From Pedobacter ginsengisoli (GTDB taxonomy: Bacteria > Bacteroidota > Bacteroidia > Sphingobacteriales > Sphingobacteriaceae), in contig NZ_CP024091.1 in NCBI RefSeq assembly GCF_002736205.1, forward strand, positions 1,798,001-1,862,000: a stretch of DNA of 64,000 nucleotides, read 5' to 3'. The translations under genes and the position numbers were made by a program. Positions within the stretch are counted from its first letter, which is position 1, and each line of letters begins with the position of its first letter. Shown in pieces: positions 51,307 through 60,000 of the stretch. The notes beneath the pieces were generated by a model. The model saw nothing but the letters and a program-made list of their open reading frames with translations. It did no database searches and was not told the origin of the DNA.

Positions 51307-52272
51307 TTATTTCTCTCTCGGTTCATAGTAGATTCTTTCTGTCACTTTAAATATGTTTTTTGTTTCAGAAGGTTTTCCATAATCGTAACGGTAAAGTTTT
51401 TCAACAATACAATTACATTTGCTACTTGTCATAGAAGCTCTGATAATTTTTGATTCTCCACCCCAATCTAAATACATCGTATTATTCAATGTGAAACCCA
51501 TTTGTTTAAGTTTTTCAACAAGCTCGATAGGTTCATTCTTATCTTCTATATATGAAACTAAACTGTCGTAAACATCAACAAACACAATTGGTTCAGTTTG
51601 ACAGAAATCTTTATTGGCAAAATCAAAGGTTTTAAAACTCATTTTTTTAAAATCATCTTCATTGATAATACCGAACTCGTAATTGAATTTCTTGTCTTTA
51701 CCTTGAAAGGTACTTGTGATTTTAAAAGTTTCTACGTCCGCTCCGTGTAAAATTTGATTTTTATTTATAACGTATTTTTTTGTCTTTCCCCAATCATCGT
51801 CAATAGGGGCAAATTCATTTATATCGTCAATATTTATAGTAGCTCCTCCGTGAATTAAAAAATTATCCGCCTTTGCCCAAGGATATTTAATTAATCTTAT
51901 CTTGTTTGGATTAACGCCCTTGATTACACAATCGTTTAAGCTGTTATAAAAACCAAAAAAATACGCTGAGTCTTTGTCACGGAAAATATAATTTCCAATA
52001 AATTTGAAAGTGTTTGGGTCAATATTTTTTATAAGCTCGCCGTCTATAAACAGATGATTTTTGTCCTTGCCGAACTCAAAGTCGCAATCGCAATCAAAAG
52101 TTAATTCTTTAAAAGTCTTTGCATCTGCTTGTTCAATTATTCGCTTGTTTTGTCCACTTCCTTCATTCCAAGATTCATAATAAACTTTGTCGTCTTCAAT
52201 CTTGTAGCCGCGTCTGCAACTTGTCAAAATTGAAATTGTCATAACTAAAATTATTATTTGTCTTGTTGTCAT
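51307..52272 (-). CDS. DKNYY-family lipoprotein
   Basis: This 321-aa lipoprotein has lipobox ILTSC and a series of DKNYY-type repeats: DDKVYYES, GKDKNHLFIDGELI and FRDKDSAYFFG, each with a D.D/K-K pair followed by aromatic residues. The family is frequent in Bacteroidota as a surface or periplasmic protein of unknown role, often beside toxin or immunity genes. Cys-rich DCDCDFEF near residue 55 is unusual. No partner is obvious here. Confidence 0.82.
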   Translation of the reverse strand: MTTRQIIILVMTISILTSCRRGYKIEDDKVYYESWNEGSGQNKRIIEQADAKTFKELTFDCDCDFEFGKDKNHLFIDGELIKNIDPNTFKFIGNYIFRDKDSAYFFGFYNSLNDCVIKGVNPNKIRLIKYPWAKADNFLIHGGATINIDDINEFAPIDDDWGKTKKYVINKNQILHGADVETFKITSTFQGKDKKFNYEFGIINEDDFKKMSFKTFDFANKDFCQTEPIVFVDVYDSLVSYIEDKNEPIELVEKLKQMGFTLNNTMYLDWGGESKIIRASMTSSKCNCIVEKLYRYDYGKPSETKNIFKVTERIYYEPREK

Positions 52273-52464
52273 TAAAGTATGTCTCTTATAATTGCCACTA
52301 ACTTCTGTATTTGCAAATCCTATCAGCCTTAAACATTTATAAACGAATATACTCGTTTATATCTATTATCAAATGTTCCAGTTGATCAAACTTAACGGCT
52401 GTAGATATCATAAGTTATCGACCGCCCTAAGAAAGAACTGATATTTAGCGGAAGGACTGTTAAA

Positions 52465-53412
52465 ATGAATTTAAGCCTTTGTGGCGATGCGCTGACTAAT
52501 CAACCAAATAGCCTCGAACAGCTTGACCAGTTGCTCATAGATAATGATGACTTCAGATTTGGAAAGGCTTTCTTCCATAAAGGAAGTACTCAGCGCATCG
52601 TAGAGCCAGATGTTCAGGATTTTTCTATAACTGTGCCTGCAACCAGAACAGAAGATGCGGAATTTGTAAATGGTATCCATGAACCACTTATTACCGAAGA
52701 ACTCTTTGGAAAGGTCCAGTCTTTAATAGATAGCCGCCGTACAAGAAATGCATATAAGCAAAGAATCAGATCCATCTTCCCATTGAGAGGTTTTTTGACA
52801 TGCCCATTCTGTGACCGGCGATCAACTGCAAGTGTATCTACTGGAAGAAATGCAAAATACCGATATTACCACTGTTCCGTCTCCAGGTGCAAAGGCCGTA
52901 TCAGGGCTGATATACTTGATGAGCAATATGAGGAAAAATTAAAAAAGGTAGTCATCAAGCCTGAAGTTTATGAGTTGTTTCAGCTTATATTAAAAGATGA
53001 AGACATCTCAATAACAAGACAGGAATTTCTGAACGAGCGGAACAAGATTCATAAAGAAATTTCAGAACAGGAACTTCTAATCTCAAAAATAAGAAGACAT
53101 TTTCTTGAAGAGAAAATTGACTTTAATGATTTTAGTGAGTTAAAAAAGGAATGCAAGGAAGTTCTTGGTTTCCTTAACGAGAAACTTACACTTACCAATG
53201 AAAGGCTATCCAATTGCTATGTCGTCAAATGTGATGAAAAGTTGATGGGAGGTGAAAGTAGTGTTCTTAAGTTATACAAAAATCAGGACGTGGCAGGCAT
53301 GAAGTTCATTATCGAATTGTTTACCCCATCTTCATTTAATCCCGTCACCAAAGAACTAAATCCACTGCAGATAAATCAAGCGCTATCGATGATAACTACC
53401 TCCGGCGATTAG
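52465..53412 (+). pseudogene. Serine recombinase remnant lacking the catalytic N-terminal domain
   Basis: The 315-aa frame contains the end of a large serine recombinase: AEFVNGIHEPLITEELFGKV, then a zinc-ribbon with CPFC (Cys113, Cys116) and YHCSVSRCKG, and a coiled-coil (about 190-260) typical of the C-terminal half. The resolvase domain with the catalytic Ser and the first part of the recombinase domain are missing, and the first 50 residues fit no known module. It cannot catalyse recombination alone. It is a deletion remnant of an integrative element, consistent with the nearby tRNA-Lys. Confidence 0.78.
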
Positions 53413-53448
53413 TCAAAGCAATTAGTAGCTCATTTAAAATTCAAACCT

Positions 53449-53688
53449 ATGGAACAAATCTCAAACAATAAACCTCAATTCTTTTCAGAACGAAAAGTTT
53501 CTATTGCCCAGGTCATGGAAGTTTTAAAGAAAAATGGTATCGAGACCACTGAAGAACAAACGAAAGATATACTTGACTTTCTGTATTTGCTTGCTAAAAC
53601 ACACTATGATCAAAGTGCACAACATACCAATTATGACAAACAACAGCAAGGGGATTTCGAACATTCAATCACAGCCTCAATAGCCTAG
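53449..53688 (+). CDS. Small hypothetical protein downstream of the recombinase remnant
   Basis: This 79-aa helical protein begins MEQISNNKPQFFSERKVSIAQ, then VMEVLKKNGIETTEEQTKDILDFLYLLAKTHY. The IAQVMEVLKKNGIETT...ILDFLYLLAK pattern is seen in short proteins encoded with Bacteroidota integrative elements, but I cannot name the family. It lies 36 bp after the recombinase remnant and is likely cargo or a leftover of the same element. Confidence 0.55.
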   Translation: MEQISNNKPQFFSERKVSIAQVMEVLKKNGIETTEEQTKDILDFLYLLAKTHYDQSAQHTNYDKQQQGDFEHSITASIA

Positions 53689-53764
53689 CGCTTTCTTAAT
53701 TACCGATTTCCGGAACGATGAAATATTACATTAAGTAGCTGTACAACAGTTAATTGCTGGAAAT

Positions 53765-53799
53765 AAAAAAAGGAGACAATCAAAATTGATCGTCTCCTT
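53765..53799 (-). terminator. Intrinsic terminator of tRNA-Lys
   Basis: On the minus strand, directly downstream of the tRNA, the hairpin AAGGAGAC...GTCTCCTT (with a short internal loop around GATCAATTTTGATT) is followed by a run of seven T, a classical rho-independent terminator. Confidence 0.85.
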
Positions 53800-53802
53800 A
53801 AG

Positions 53803-53875
53803 TGATCCCGCTGGGATTCGAACCCAGGACCACTACATTAAAAGTGTAATGCTCTACCAGCTGAGCTACGGAATC
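53803..53875 (-). tRNA. tRNA-Lys (anticodon UUU)
   Basis: The minus strand folds as a 73-nt tRNA: acceptor GATTCCG/CGGGATC (one G-T pair), D-arm GCTCAGCTGGTAGAGC, anticodon arm TTACA-CTTTTAA-TGTAG with anticodon TTT, and T-arm CTGGG-TTCGAAT-CCCAG. CCA is not encoded. The promoter is at 53925-53956 and the terminator at 53765-53799. The gene neighbours a recombinase remnant, a common arrangement for tRNA integration sites. Confidence 0.97.
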
Positions 53876-53924
53876 AAAGTTCTTATTTTGAACTTTACTC
53901 TAAAGCTTTCCCTTTAAAGTGGTG

Positions 53925-53956
53925 CAAATATAGGATTACGATATATATTCTGCAAA
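53925..53956 (-). promoter_or_regulatory. Consensus Bacteroidota promoter of tRNA-Lys
   Basis: On the minus strand TTTG (53953-53956) is followed after 20 bp by TATATTTG (53925-53932), a full match to the TTTG-N19/20-TAnnTTTG consensus, about 50 bp before the 5' end of the tRNA. The predicted transcript starts about 43 nt upstream of the tRNA. Confidence 0.82.
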
Positions 53957-54097
53957 TAATATATCCATAAATCATCTACCAAGCTGATTCCTAGCCTGAT
54001 TATTTATCATTTAACCGTTTCTTCATGGTCAATTAATATACTGTAATCTATTTAAAATAACCTGCTTTTAATAATATAAGAGAGTGATTAACCTATT

Positions 54098-54925
54098 TTA
54101 CAGAAAATTAAGCAACAACTTATTTACTTCATCTTTATGTGTAAAAAACACACCGTGTGATGCACCTTCGATAATATGGTACTCTGAGTTAGGTAACAAT
54201 GAAGAGGTTACCTCGCTTGTAGTATTAATAGGTACAATTTTGTCGTCATCGCCATGAATAATCATTATCGGAATGGTAATTACACTGAGGTCGGTTCTGA
54301 AATTAGTTTCTGAGAAAGAACGAACACATTCGGTAGTTGCCCGCGGACTCGCAACAATTGCAAGTTGATGCATCCAATTCTGGATTTCCTGACTAACGGA
54401 GTTATTTTGCTCATTTACGCTAAAAAATTGTTTCCCAAAACCAGCTAAAAAAGCAGGTCGGTCATTTTGCAGGCCAGCTATCATACCATCGAATACCTCA
54501 GTAGGAACACCCTCTTCATGATCCTCTGTTTTTGAAAGTAAAGGAACTACAGAACTGATTAATACAGCTTTTGAAACTCTTGATGATCCATATTTACCTA
54601 AATACCTAACCACTTCGCCACCACCCATCGAAAATCCTACAAGAGTAACATCAGTTAAATTCAATGCAGTAATTACCTCATGCAAATCGGATGCAAGTGT
54701 ATCATAATCATAACTATGCCATGGCCTGTCGGATTGCCCAAATCCACGCCTATCATAGGCGATACACCGATACCCGGCATTTACCAATGTATTCACCTGG
54801 TATTCCCACATTTCGTGTGATACAGGCCACCCATGTATCAAAACCACTGGTTTACCAGTACCTAGATCTTCAAAAAATATATTAACAGATGAGCTGTTCT
54901 CCGGGTTCTTTTTAATATACGGCAT
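54098..54925 (-). CDS. Alpha/beta hydrolase, non-haem chloroperoxidase-like
   Basis: This 275-aa alpha/beta hydrolase has the oxyanion segment LIHGWPVSHEMW, the nucleophile elbow GFSMGG (Ser about 99), the acid in IHGDDDKIVP and the His in GASHGVFFTHKD. FDGMIAGLQNDRPAFL in the cap and YDRRGFGQSDRPW match the arylesterase/chloroperoxidase (non-haem haloperoxidase) group. Such proteins hydrolyse esters and may brominate in the presence of peracids in vitro. Cytoplasmic, single gene. The natural substrate is unknown. Confidence 0.9.
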   Translation of the reverse strand: MPYIKKNPENSSSVNIFFEDLGTGKPVVLIHGWPVSHEMWEYQVNTLVNAGYRCIAYDRRGFGQSDRPWHSYDYDTLASDLHEVITALNLTDVTLVGFSMGGGEVVRYLGKYGSSRVSKAVLISSVVPLLSKTEDHEEGVPTEVFDGMIAGLQNDRPAFLAGFGKQFFSVNEQNNSVSQEIQNWMHQLAIVASPRATTECVRSFSETNFRTDLSVITIPIMIIHGDDDKIVPINTTSEVTSSLLPNSEYHIIEGASHGVFFTHKDEVNKLLLNFL

Positions 54926-55087
54926 AATTGTATTTATTTAATGTATAACTCTTTTATTAACATCACCAAAGGTCATTTGTTTAATAAAAACAAACAATAT
55001 CTGGCCAAAATAAACTTTATATTCCCATATTTGGGGTATTAAACTAACCGATAAGGTATAAAATACCTGGAGGAATAACTATAAATA

Positions 55088-55621
55088 ATGAATAAAGCTA
55101 TTTTTTTGGATCGCGATGGCGTTCTTAATCACGAAATCCATGACTACATTACCAAACTAGAAGATTTTGAAGTTTTAGAATATCAGATTCCTCCGTTAAA
55201 GAAACTACATGACGAAGGATATTTGCTGATTGTAATTACAAACCAAGGCGGAATTGCTCAGAAGCGCTATTCTGAAGAAACACTGGCCGAAATGCATAAG
55301 GTTCTGGCTCAAAAATTTGAAGCTCAAGGCGCTTTAATAACGCATGCTTACTATTGCCCTCATCATCCAACTGTTAGTGGTGAATGTGAGTGCAGAAAGC
55401 CTAAGTCGGGAATGCTTTTAGAAGCTATAGCTAAATACAATATTGATCCGGCGCTTTCTGTGATGATTGGCGACAAACCAAGAGATGTTGAAGCTGCAAA
55501 TGGAGCAGGGGTAAGGGGTATAGAAATAGTACCTGATGAGCAGATAGACTACAATCTTGTTAAAGAAGTGCTTGCAGGAAACGAATTTCAGGTACTTAGT
55601 ACAGGACTAAAGAATAAATAA
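55088..55621 (+). CDS. HAD-IIIA phosphatase, GmhB-like (D-glycero-D-manno-heptose 1,7-bisphosphatase)
   Basis: This 177-aa HAD phosphatase has the DxD nucleophile motif FLDRDGVLN, motif II in IVITNQGGIAQ, the zinc loop with CPHHPTVSGECECRKPKSGM, and motif IV in MIGDKPRDVEAANGAG. The Cys-His zinc cluster with CRKPKSGM is diagnostic for the GmhB/HisB-N group. GmhB removes the C7 phosphate in ADP-heptose synthesis for lipopolysaccharide cores, but relatives of this size can act on other phosphates. No other heptose gene is beside it. Confidence 0.88.
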   Translation: MNKAIFLDRDGVLNHEIHDYITKLEDFEVLEYQIPPLKKLHDEGYLLIVITNQGGIAQKRYSEETLAEMHKVLAQKFEAQGALITHAYYCPHHPTVSGECECRKPKSGMLLEAIAKYNIDPALSVMIGDKPRDVEAANGAGVRGIEIVPDEQIDYNLVKEVLAGNEFQVLSTGLKNK

Positions 55622-55631
55622 TTCAGATTAC

Positions 55632-55671
55632 AAAAAAGGGTCGGTATTAATTAAAATACCGACCCTTTTTT
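55632..55671. terminator. Bidirectional terminator between the gmhB-like and transaldolase-like genes
   Basis: A perfect 17-bp inverted repeat (arm AAAAAAGGGTCGGTATT at 55632-55648, complement at 55655-55671) with a 6-nt loop ends in T-runs on both strands between two convergent genes. Confidence 0.92.
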
Positions 55672-55687
55672 ATGCATTAAAGAAATA

Positions 55688-56350
55688 TTATTTTCCTTCA
55701 GCAGCTTTTTTATGATCTGCAAGGAATTGAGCCAAACCAGTGTCGGTTAATGGATGTTTTAACAAAGCAGTAATTGCAGTTAAAGGACCTGTAATTACAT
55801 CTGCGCCTAATTTAGCACAGTTTACAATATGTAATGGGCCACGGATAGAAGCAGCTAAAATTTGAGTTGGATAACCATAGTTATCAAATATTAATCTGAT
55901 ATCTTCAATTAATTGTAAACCATCAGTAGAGATATCATCTAAACGACCTAAAAATGGAGATACATATGTTGCTCCGGCTTTAGCAGCTAATAATGCCTGA
56001 CCAGCAGAGAAAATTAAAGTACAGTTGGTTCTGATACCTTTAGATGAAAGATATTTAATTGCTTTAACACCATCTTTAATCATAGGAACTTTAACAACAA
56101 TCTTTGGATCTAATTTAGCTAAAGCTTCGCCTTCTTTAACCATTTCATCAAAGGTGGTTGATATTACTTCGGCACTTACGTTATCATCTACAATGGCACA
56201 AATAGCCTTGTAATGAGCGGTCACATTAGCATCACCTGTAATACCTTCTTTAGCCATAAGACTTGGGTTGGTTGTTACTCCATCTAAAACGCCAAGGTCT
56301 TGCGCTTCTTTTATTTGATCAAGATTAGCTGTGTCAATAAAAAATTTCAT
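55688..56350 (-). CDS. Fructose-6-phosphate aldolase / transaldolase-like protein
   Basis: This 220-aa small transaldolase-family protein starts [19 protein letters not shown], then [14 protein letters not shown]. The Schiff-base Lys87 lies in KIVVKVPM, with [31 protein letters not shown] and ILAASIRG downstream. It belongs to the short FSA/TalC group (about 220 aa), which either cleaves fructose-6-phosphate or works as a transaldolase. The exact activity depends on active-site residues (notably the Tyr/Phe/Gln switch) that I cannot resolve by eye. Confidence 0.92.
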   Translation of the reverse strand: MKFFIDTANLDQIKEAQDLGVLDGVTTNPSLMAKEGITGDANVTAHYKAICAIVDDNVSAEVISTTFDEMVKEGEALAKLDPKIVVKVPMIKDGVKAIKYLSSKGIRTNCTLIFSAGQALLAAKAGATYVSPFLGRLDDISTDGLQLIEDIRLIFDNYGYPTQILAASIRGPLHIVNCAKLGADVITGPLTAITALLKHPLTDTGLAQFLADHKKAAEGK

Positions 56351-56489
56351 GTTATTTTAATTTAGCAAATTGGTTAATGTTATAAGTTGTCAATTAATAA
56401 ACGCCTAAATTAGGTATTTACATTGAAGTCTTTTAAGAAAATGTGGAATAAGTAGGAGAGGAGTGCCTTTTTTTACATTGAAAGTAAAA

Positions 56490-56591
56490 AAAGGGCAAGC
56501 ACCTCTTATCGCATCGCTACAACTTTCTACCCTTGCTTCGTTCCCGACCTGGGGGAGTTCAAAAGGAGCTGATCGTAAAAGACTTGCCCGC
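56490..56591 (-). ncRNA. ffs: Signal recognition particle RNA (small bacterial type)
   Basis: On the minus strand the stretch contains the SRP core CAGGTCGGGAACGAAGCAAG (loop GGAA-type and the symmetric/asymmetric bulges that bind Ffh), enclosed by matching ends (GGGCAAG and CTTGCCC) and followed by a T-run. The length of about 100 nt matches 4.5S-like RNA. Two ORF-like frames over it (56405-56605 and 56463-56645) are spurious. A matching promoter lies at 56594-56624. Confidence 0.88.
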
Positions 56592-56593
56592 CA

Positions 56594-56624
56594 CAAAAGT
56601 AGCAAAAGACCTGAATTTACGAAA
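56594..56624 (-). promoter_or_regulatory. Promoter of the SRP RNA gene
   Basis: On the minus strand TTTC (56621-56624) is followed after 19 bp by TACTTTTG (56594-56601), an exact TAnnTTTG -7 box and a one-off -33 box. The predicted start, about 7 nt downstream, coincides with the 5' end of the RNA. Confidence 0.75.
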
Positions 56625-57041
56625 GGAAAATCACTAAATATTTAAACTTTTTAAAGGAAATAAAGATAATCAATTGACGTTAAAGAGATTGAGTTTGCAA
56701 ATAATTTAATATTTCCGTTATATTTAAATAACCTAACCAAAGAAACAGTTTAAGTTTAACTAAGGAAATGGAAAAAAGCATTGAAAATAAAGAAAAATAG
56801 CGTTTAAAGCTTGCAAAGCCATTTGTAATTATTTTGTTATGCAAAATAATTCTAAATAACACCATTATTAACATCGTAAATTAAAACGATATAATTTATT
56901 AATATCATAATTAAGAACACTATTCGTTGCCAAGAAGTACTTTTTTTCTAAAAAGAATGTAAATATTATAATTCCTTGAATTTTATTCGTATCTTAGTGT
57001 CCTAAATACACTATACCAAAACTAATATTTAAACGAGACTT
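56625..57041. other. AT-rich intergenic region before gltB
   Basis: About 400 bp of very AT-rich DNA without a credible gene. The 5' part borders the SRP promoter and the 3' part must contain the gltB promoter and any nitrogen control site. TATCTTAG at 56990-56997 is a weak -7 candidate without a matching -33 box. The only minus-strand frame here (56680-56874) is hydrophobic, low-complexity and not gene-like. Confidence 0.5.
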
Positions 57042-60000
57042 ATGGAACCAAAACAAGATAACCAAGGGTTATATGACCAGCGTTTTGAGCACGATGCCTG
57101 CGGTATCGGATTTGTTGCCCATATAAAAGGCAGGAAGTCGCAGCAAATTATTTCTGACGCTATAACCATTCTTGAAAATCTTGATCACCGCGGAGCTGTC
57201 GGTGCTGAAATCAATACGGGCGATGGGGCTGGTATTATGATACAAATACCCCATGAATTCCTGTATGACGAGTGTCTCAAAATCGGATTCAGCTTAAACG
57301 AATCTGGAGATTACGGCGTCGGGATGTTATTCCTACCCAAAGACGTGAAGGCAAGAGAAGAATGTAGGGAAATTATTTACCGCGCTGCAGAAAAACTAGA
57401 TCTTGAAGTTCTGGGCTTTAGAAGGGTATTGACCAATACAGAAGGTATTGGAGATATGGCCTTATCAGTAGAACCGGAAATGGAACAGGTATTTATTGCC
57501 CGTCCTCATGCAATTGCAGCAGGTGCAGATTTTGAACGTAAACTTTACGTATTTAAAAACTACCTGTCTAAAACAATTAATAATACTGTAAAAGGTATTA
57601 ATGGCGACTTTTATATTGCCTCTTTTTCATCAAGAACAATTGTATATAAAGGTCAGTTAACATCATTGCAGGTTAGAAGCTACTTCACTGAGCTTAGTGA
57701 CAAACGTGTGGTTTCGGCATTTGGTTTGGTTCACTCACGTTTTGCAACAAACACTTTCCCTTCATGGAGATTGGCGCAGCCTTTCAGGTACATTGCTCAT
57801 AATGGAGAGATTAATACTTTGCAGGGTAACCTTAACTGGTTTAGGGCAAGTGTTAAATCTTTTGCTTCTTCTTACTTTACTCCTGAAGAATTAAATATTT
57901 TACTTCCTGTAATTGATGAGTCTAACTCAGATTCAGGATGTTTAGATAATATAGTAGAATTATTACTTCACTCTGGTCGTTCTTTACCACATGTTCTTAT
58001 GATGCTTATTCCTGAGGCATGGGATGGTAACGATGATATGGATGAATTGAAACAAGCTTTCTATAAATTCCATGCTACTTTAATGGAGCCTTGGGATGGA
58101 CCAGCTGCTGTTTCATTTACCGATGGAAACCTTATTGGTGCTACATTAGATAGAAACGGACTTCGTCCGCAAAGATATGCCATCACTGAAGATGACCGTG
58201 TAATTATGGCATCTGAGGCTGGTGCACTAGCTCTTGATCAAAGCAAGATCATTGAAAAAGGAAGATTAACTCCTGGAAAAATGTTTGTCGTTGATATGGA
58301 GCAGGGCAGGATTATTAGTGATGCCGAGATTAAACAACAAGTGTGCGGCAGCAAGCCTTATGGCGACTGGATTAATAAATACCAAATCAGACTGGAAGAA
58401 CTTCCTGATCCGAGATTGGTGTTTAGCAACCTATCTCAGGAGTCTATTTTTAGATATCAGCAAGTTTTTGGTTATAGCAGAGAAGATATCGATCTGATTT
58501 TAAAACCAATGGCTCAGGACGGCAAAGAGCCAATTGGCTCAATGGGTACTGATATTCCTTTGGCAATTCTTTCTCAAAAACCTCAGCATTTAGCTTCATA
58601 CTTTAAGCAATTATTTGCTCAGGTTACTAACCCGCCAATTGACCCGATCAGGGAAAAAGTGGTGATGAGTTTGGCTGGTTTTATGGGTAATAATGGTAAT
58701 ATATTGGAAGAAAATGCAATGCAATGTCATTGTGTAGGCATTAAGCATCCTATATTAACTAACCTTGAACTTGAGAAATTAAGAAGTATTGATACCGGAG
58801 TATTCCAATCTAAAACTCTTCAAACTTATTTCAGAGCTGACGGTAAGCCTGGTGCTTTAGCCAAAGGTATTGACAGACTTTGTCGCTATGCTGTTGATGC
58901 AGTTGAAGATGGTTTCCAGGTAATTATTCTGTCTGACAGGGCTCTGGATTCTGAGCATGCTGCTATTCCTTCATTATTAGCTGTTTCAGCCGTTCATCAT
59001 CACTTGATCCGTAAAGGATATAGAGGTGCTGTTGGTATTGTTGTTGAGGCTGGCGATGTTTGGGAAGTTCACCATTTTGCAACCTTAATTGGTTTTGGTG
59101 CAACGGCAGTAAATCCTTACCTGGCTTTAGAAACTATTGCCGGTTTTGAAACTGAACTTCAAGAGAAAAAAGAAAAACTATTCCAAAATTATATCTACGC
59201 GGTTAACAATGGTTTGTTAAAGATATTCTCTAAAATGGGTATCTCTACATTACAATCATACCATGGTGCTCAAATATTCGAAATTCTGGGATTAAATAAA
59301 AGTGTAGTAGACAATTACTTTACCGGAGCTGTTTCTAGAATCGGTGGATTAGGTTTAGACGAAATAGCTAAAGAAACGTTGATTAAACACAACAGGATCT
59401 TTAAACTAGCTAACCGTCCGGATGCAATATTACCTACAGGCGGTAACTACAAATGGAAACGTAAAGGTGAGCAGCATTTGTTTAACCCTCAAACCATCCA
59501 CTTGTTGCAAAACGCCACAAGGAAAAATGACTACAATACTTATAAACAATACTCTAAACTGGTAAACGAGCAAACAAACCAGGCTTATACAATAAGAGGT
59601 TTATTTGAATTCAATTACAATCGTCCGGCTATTTCATTAGAGGAAGTTGAACCAGTTGAAAACATCTTTAAAAGATTTGCTACCGGAGCAATGTCTTTCG
59701 GTTCTATCTCTCACGAAGCTCACTCTACATTAGCTATTGCAATGAACCGTATAGGTGGAAAAAGCAATACCGGTGAGGGTGGTGAAGATGAGTTGAGATA
59801 CGAAGTGCTTGAAAATGGTGATTCGATGCGCTCTGCTATTAAGCAAATTGCTTCTGCACGTTTTGGAGTAACTAGTTACTACCTTACTAATGCTGATGAG
59901 CTGCAAATAAAAATGGCACAAGGTGCAAAACCTGGTGAAGGTGGTCAGTTACCTGGACACAAAGTAGATGACTGGATTGCAAAGGTTCGTCACGCTACTC

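Noticed and set aside
52310..52464. Search for a missing recombinase N-terminus upstream of the remnant
   Set aside because: I could not find a convincing resolvase-domain frame in any reading of this stretch, so truncation is preferred over a simple frameshift.
56405..56645. Two small ORFs (66 and 60 aa) on opposite strands
   Set aside because: Both overlap the SRP RNA gene and have no protein-like features.
56680..56874. 64-aa minus-strand ORF before gltB
   Set aside because: Low-complexity hydrophobic translation of AT-rich intergenic DNA, with no conserved features.
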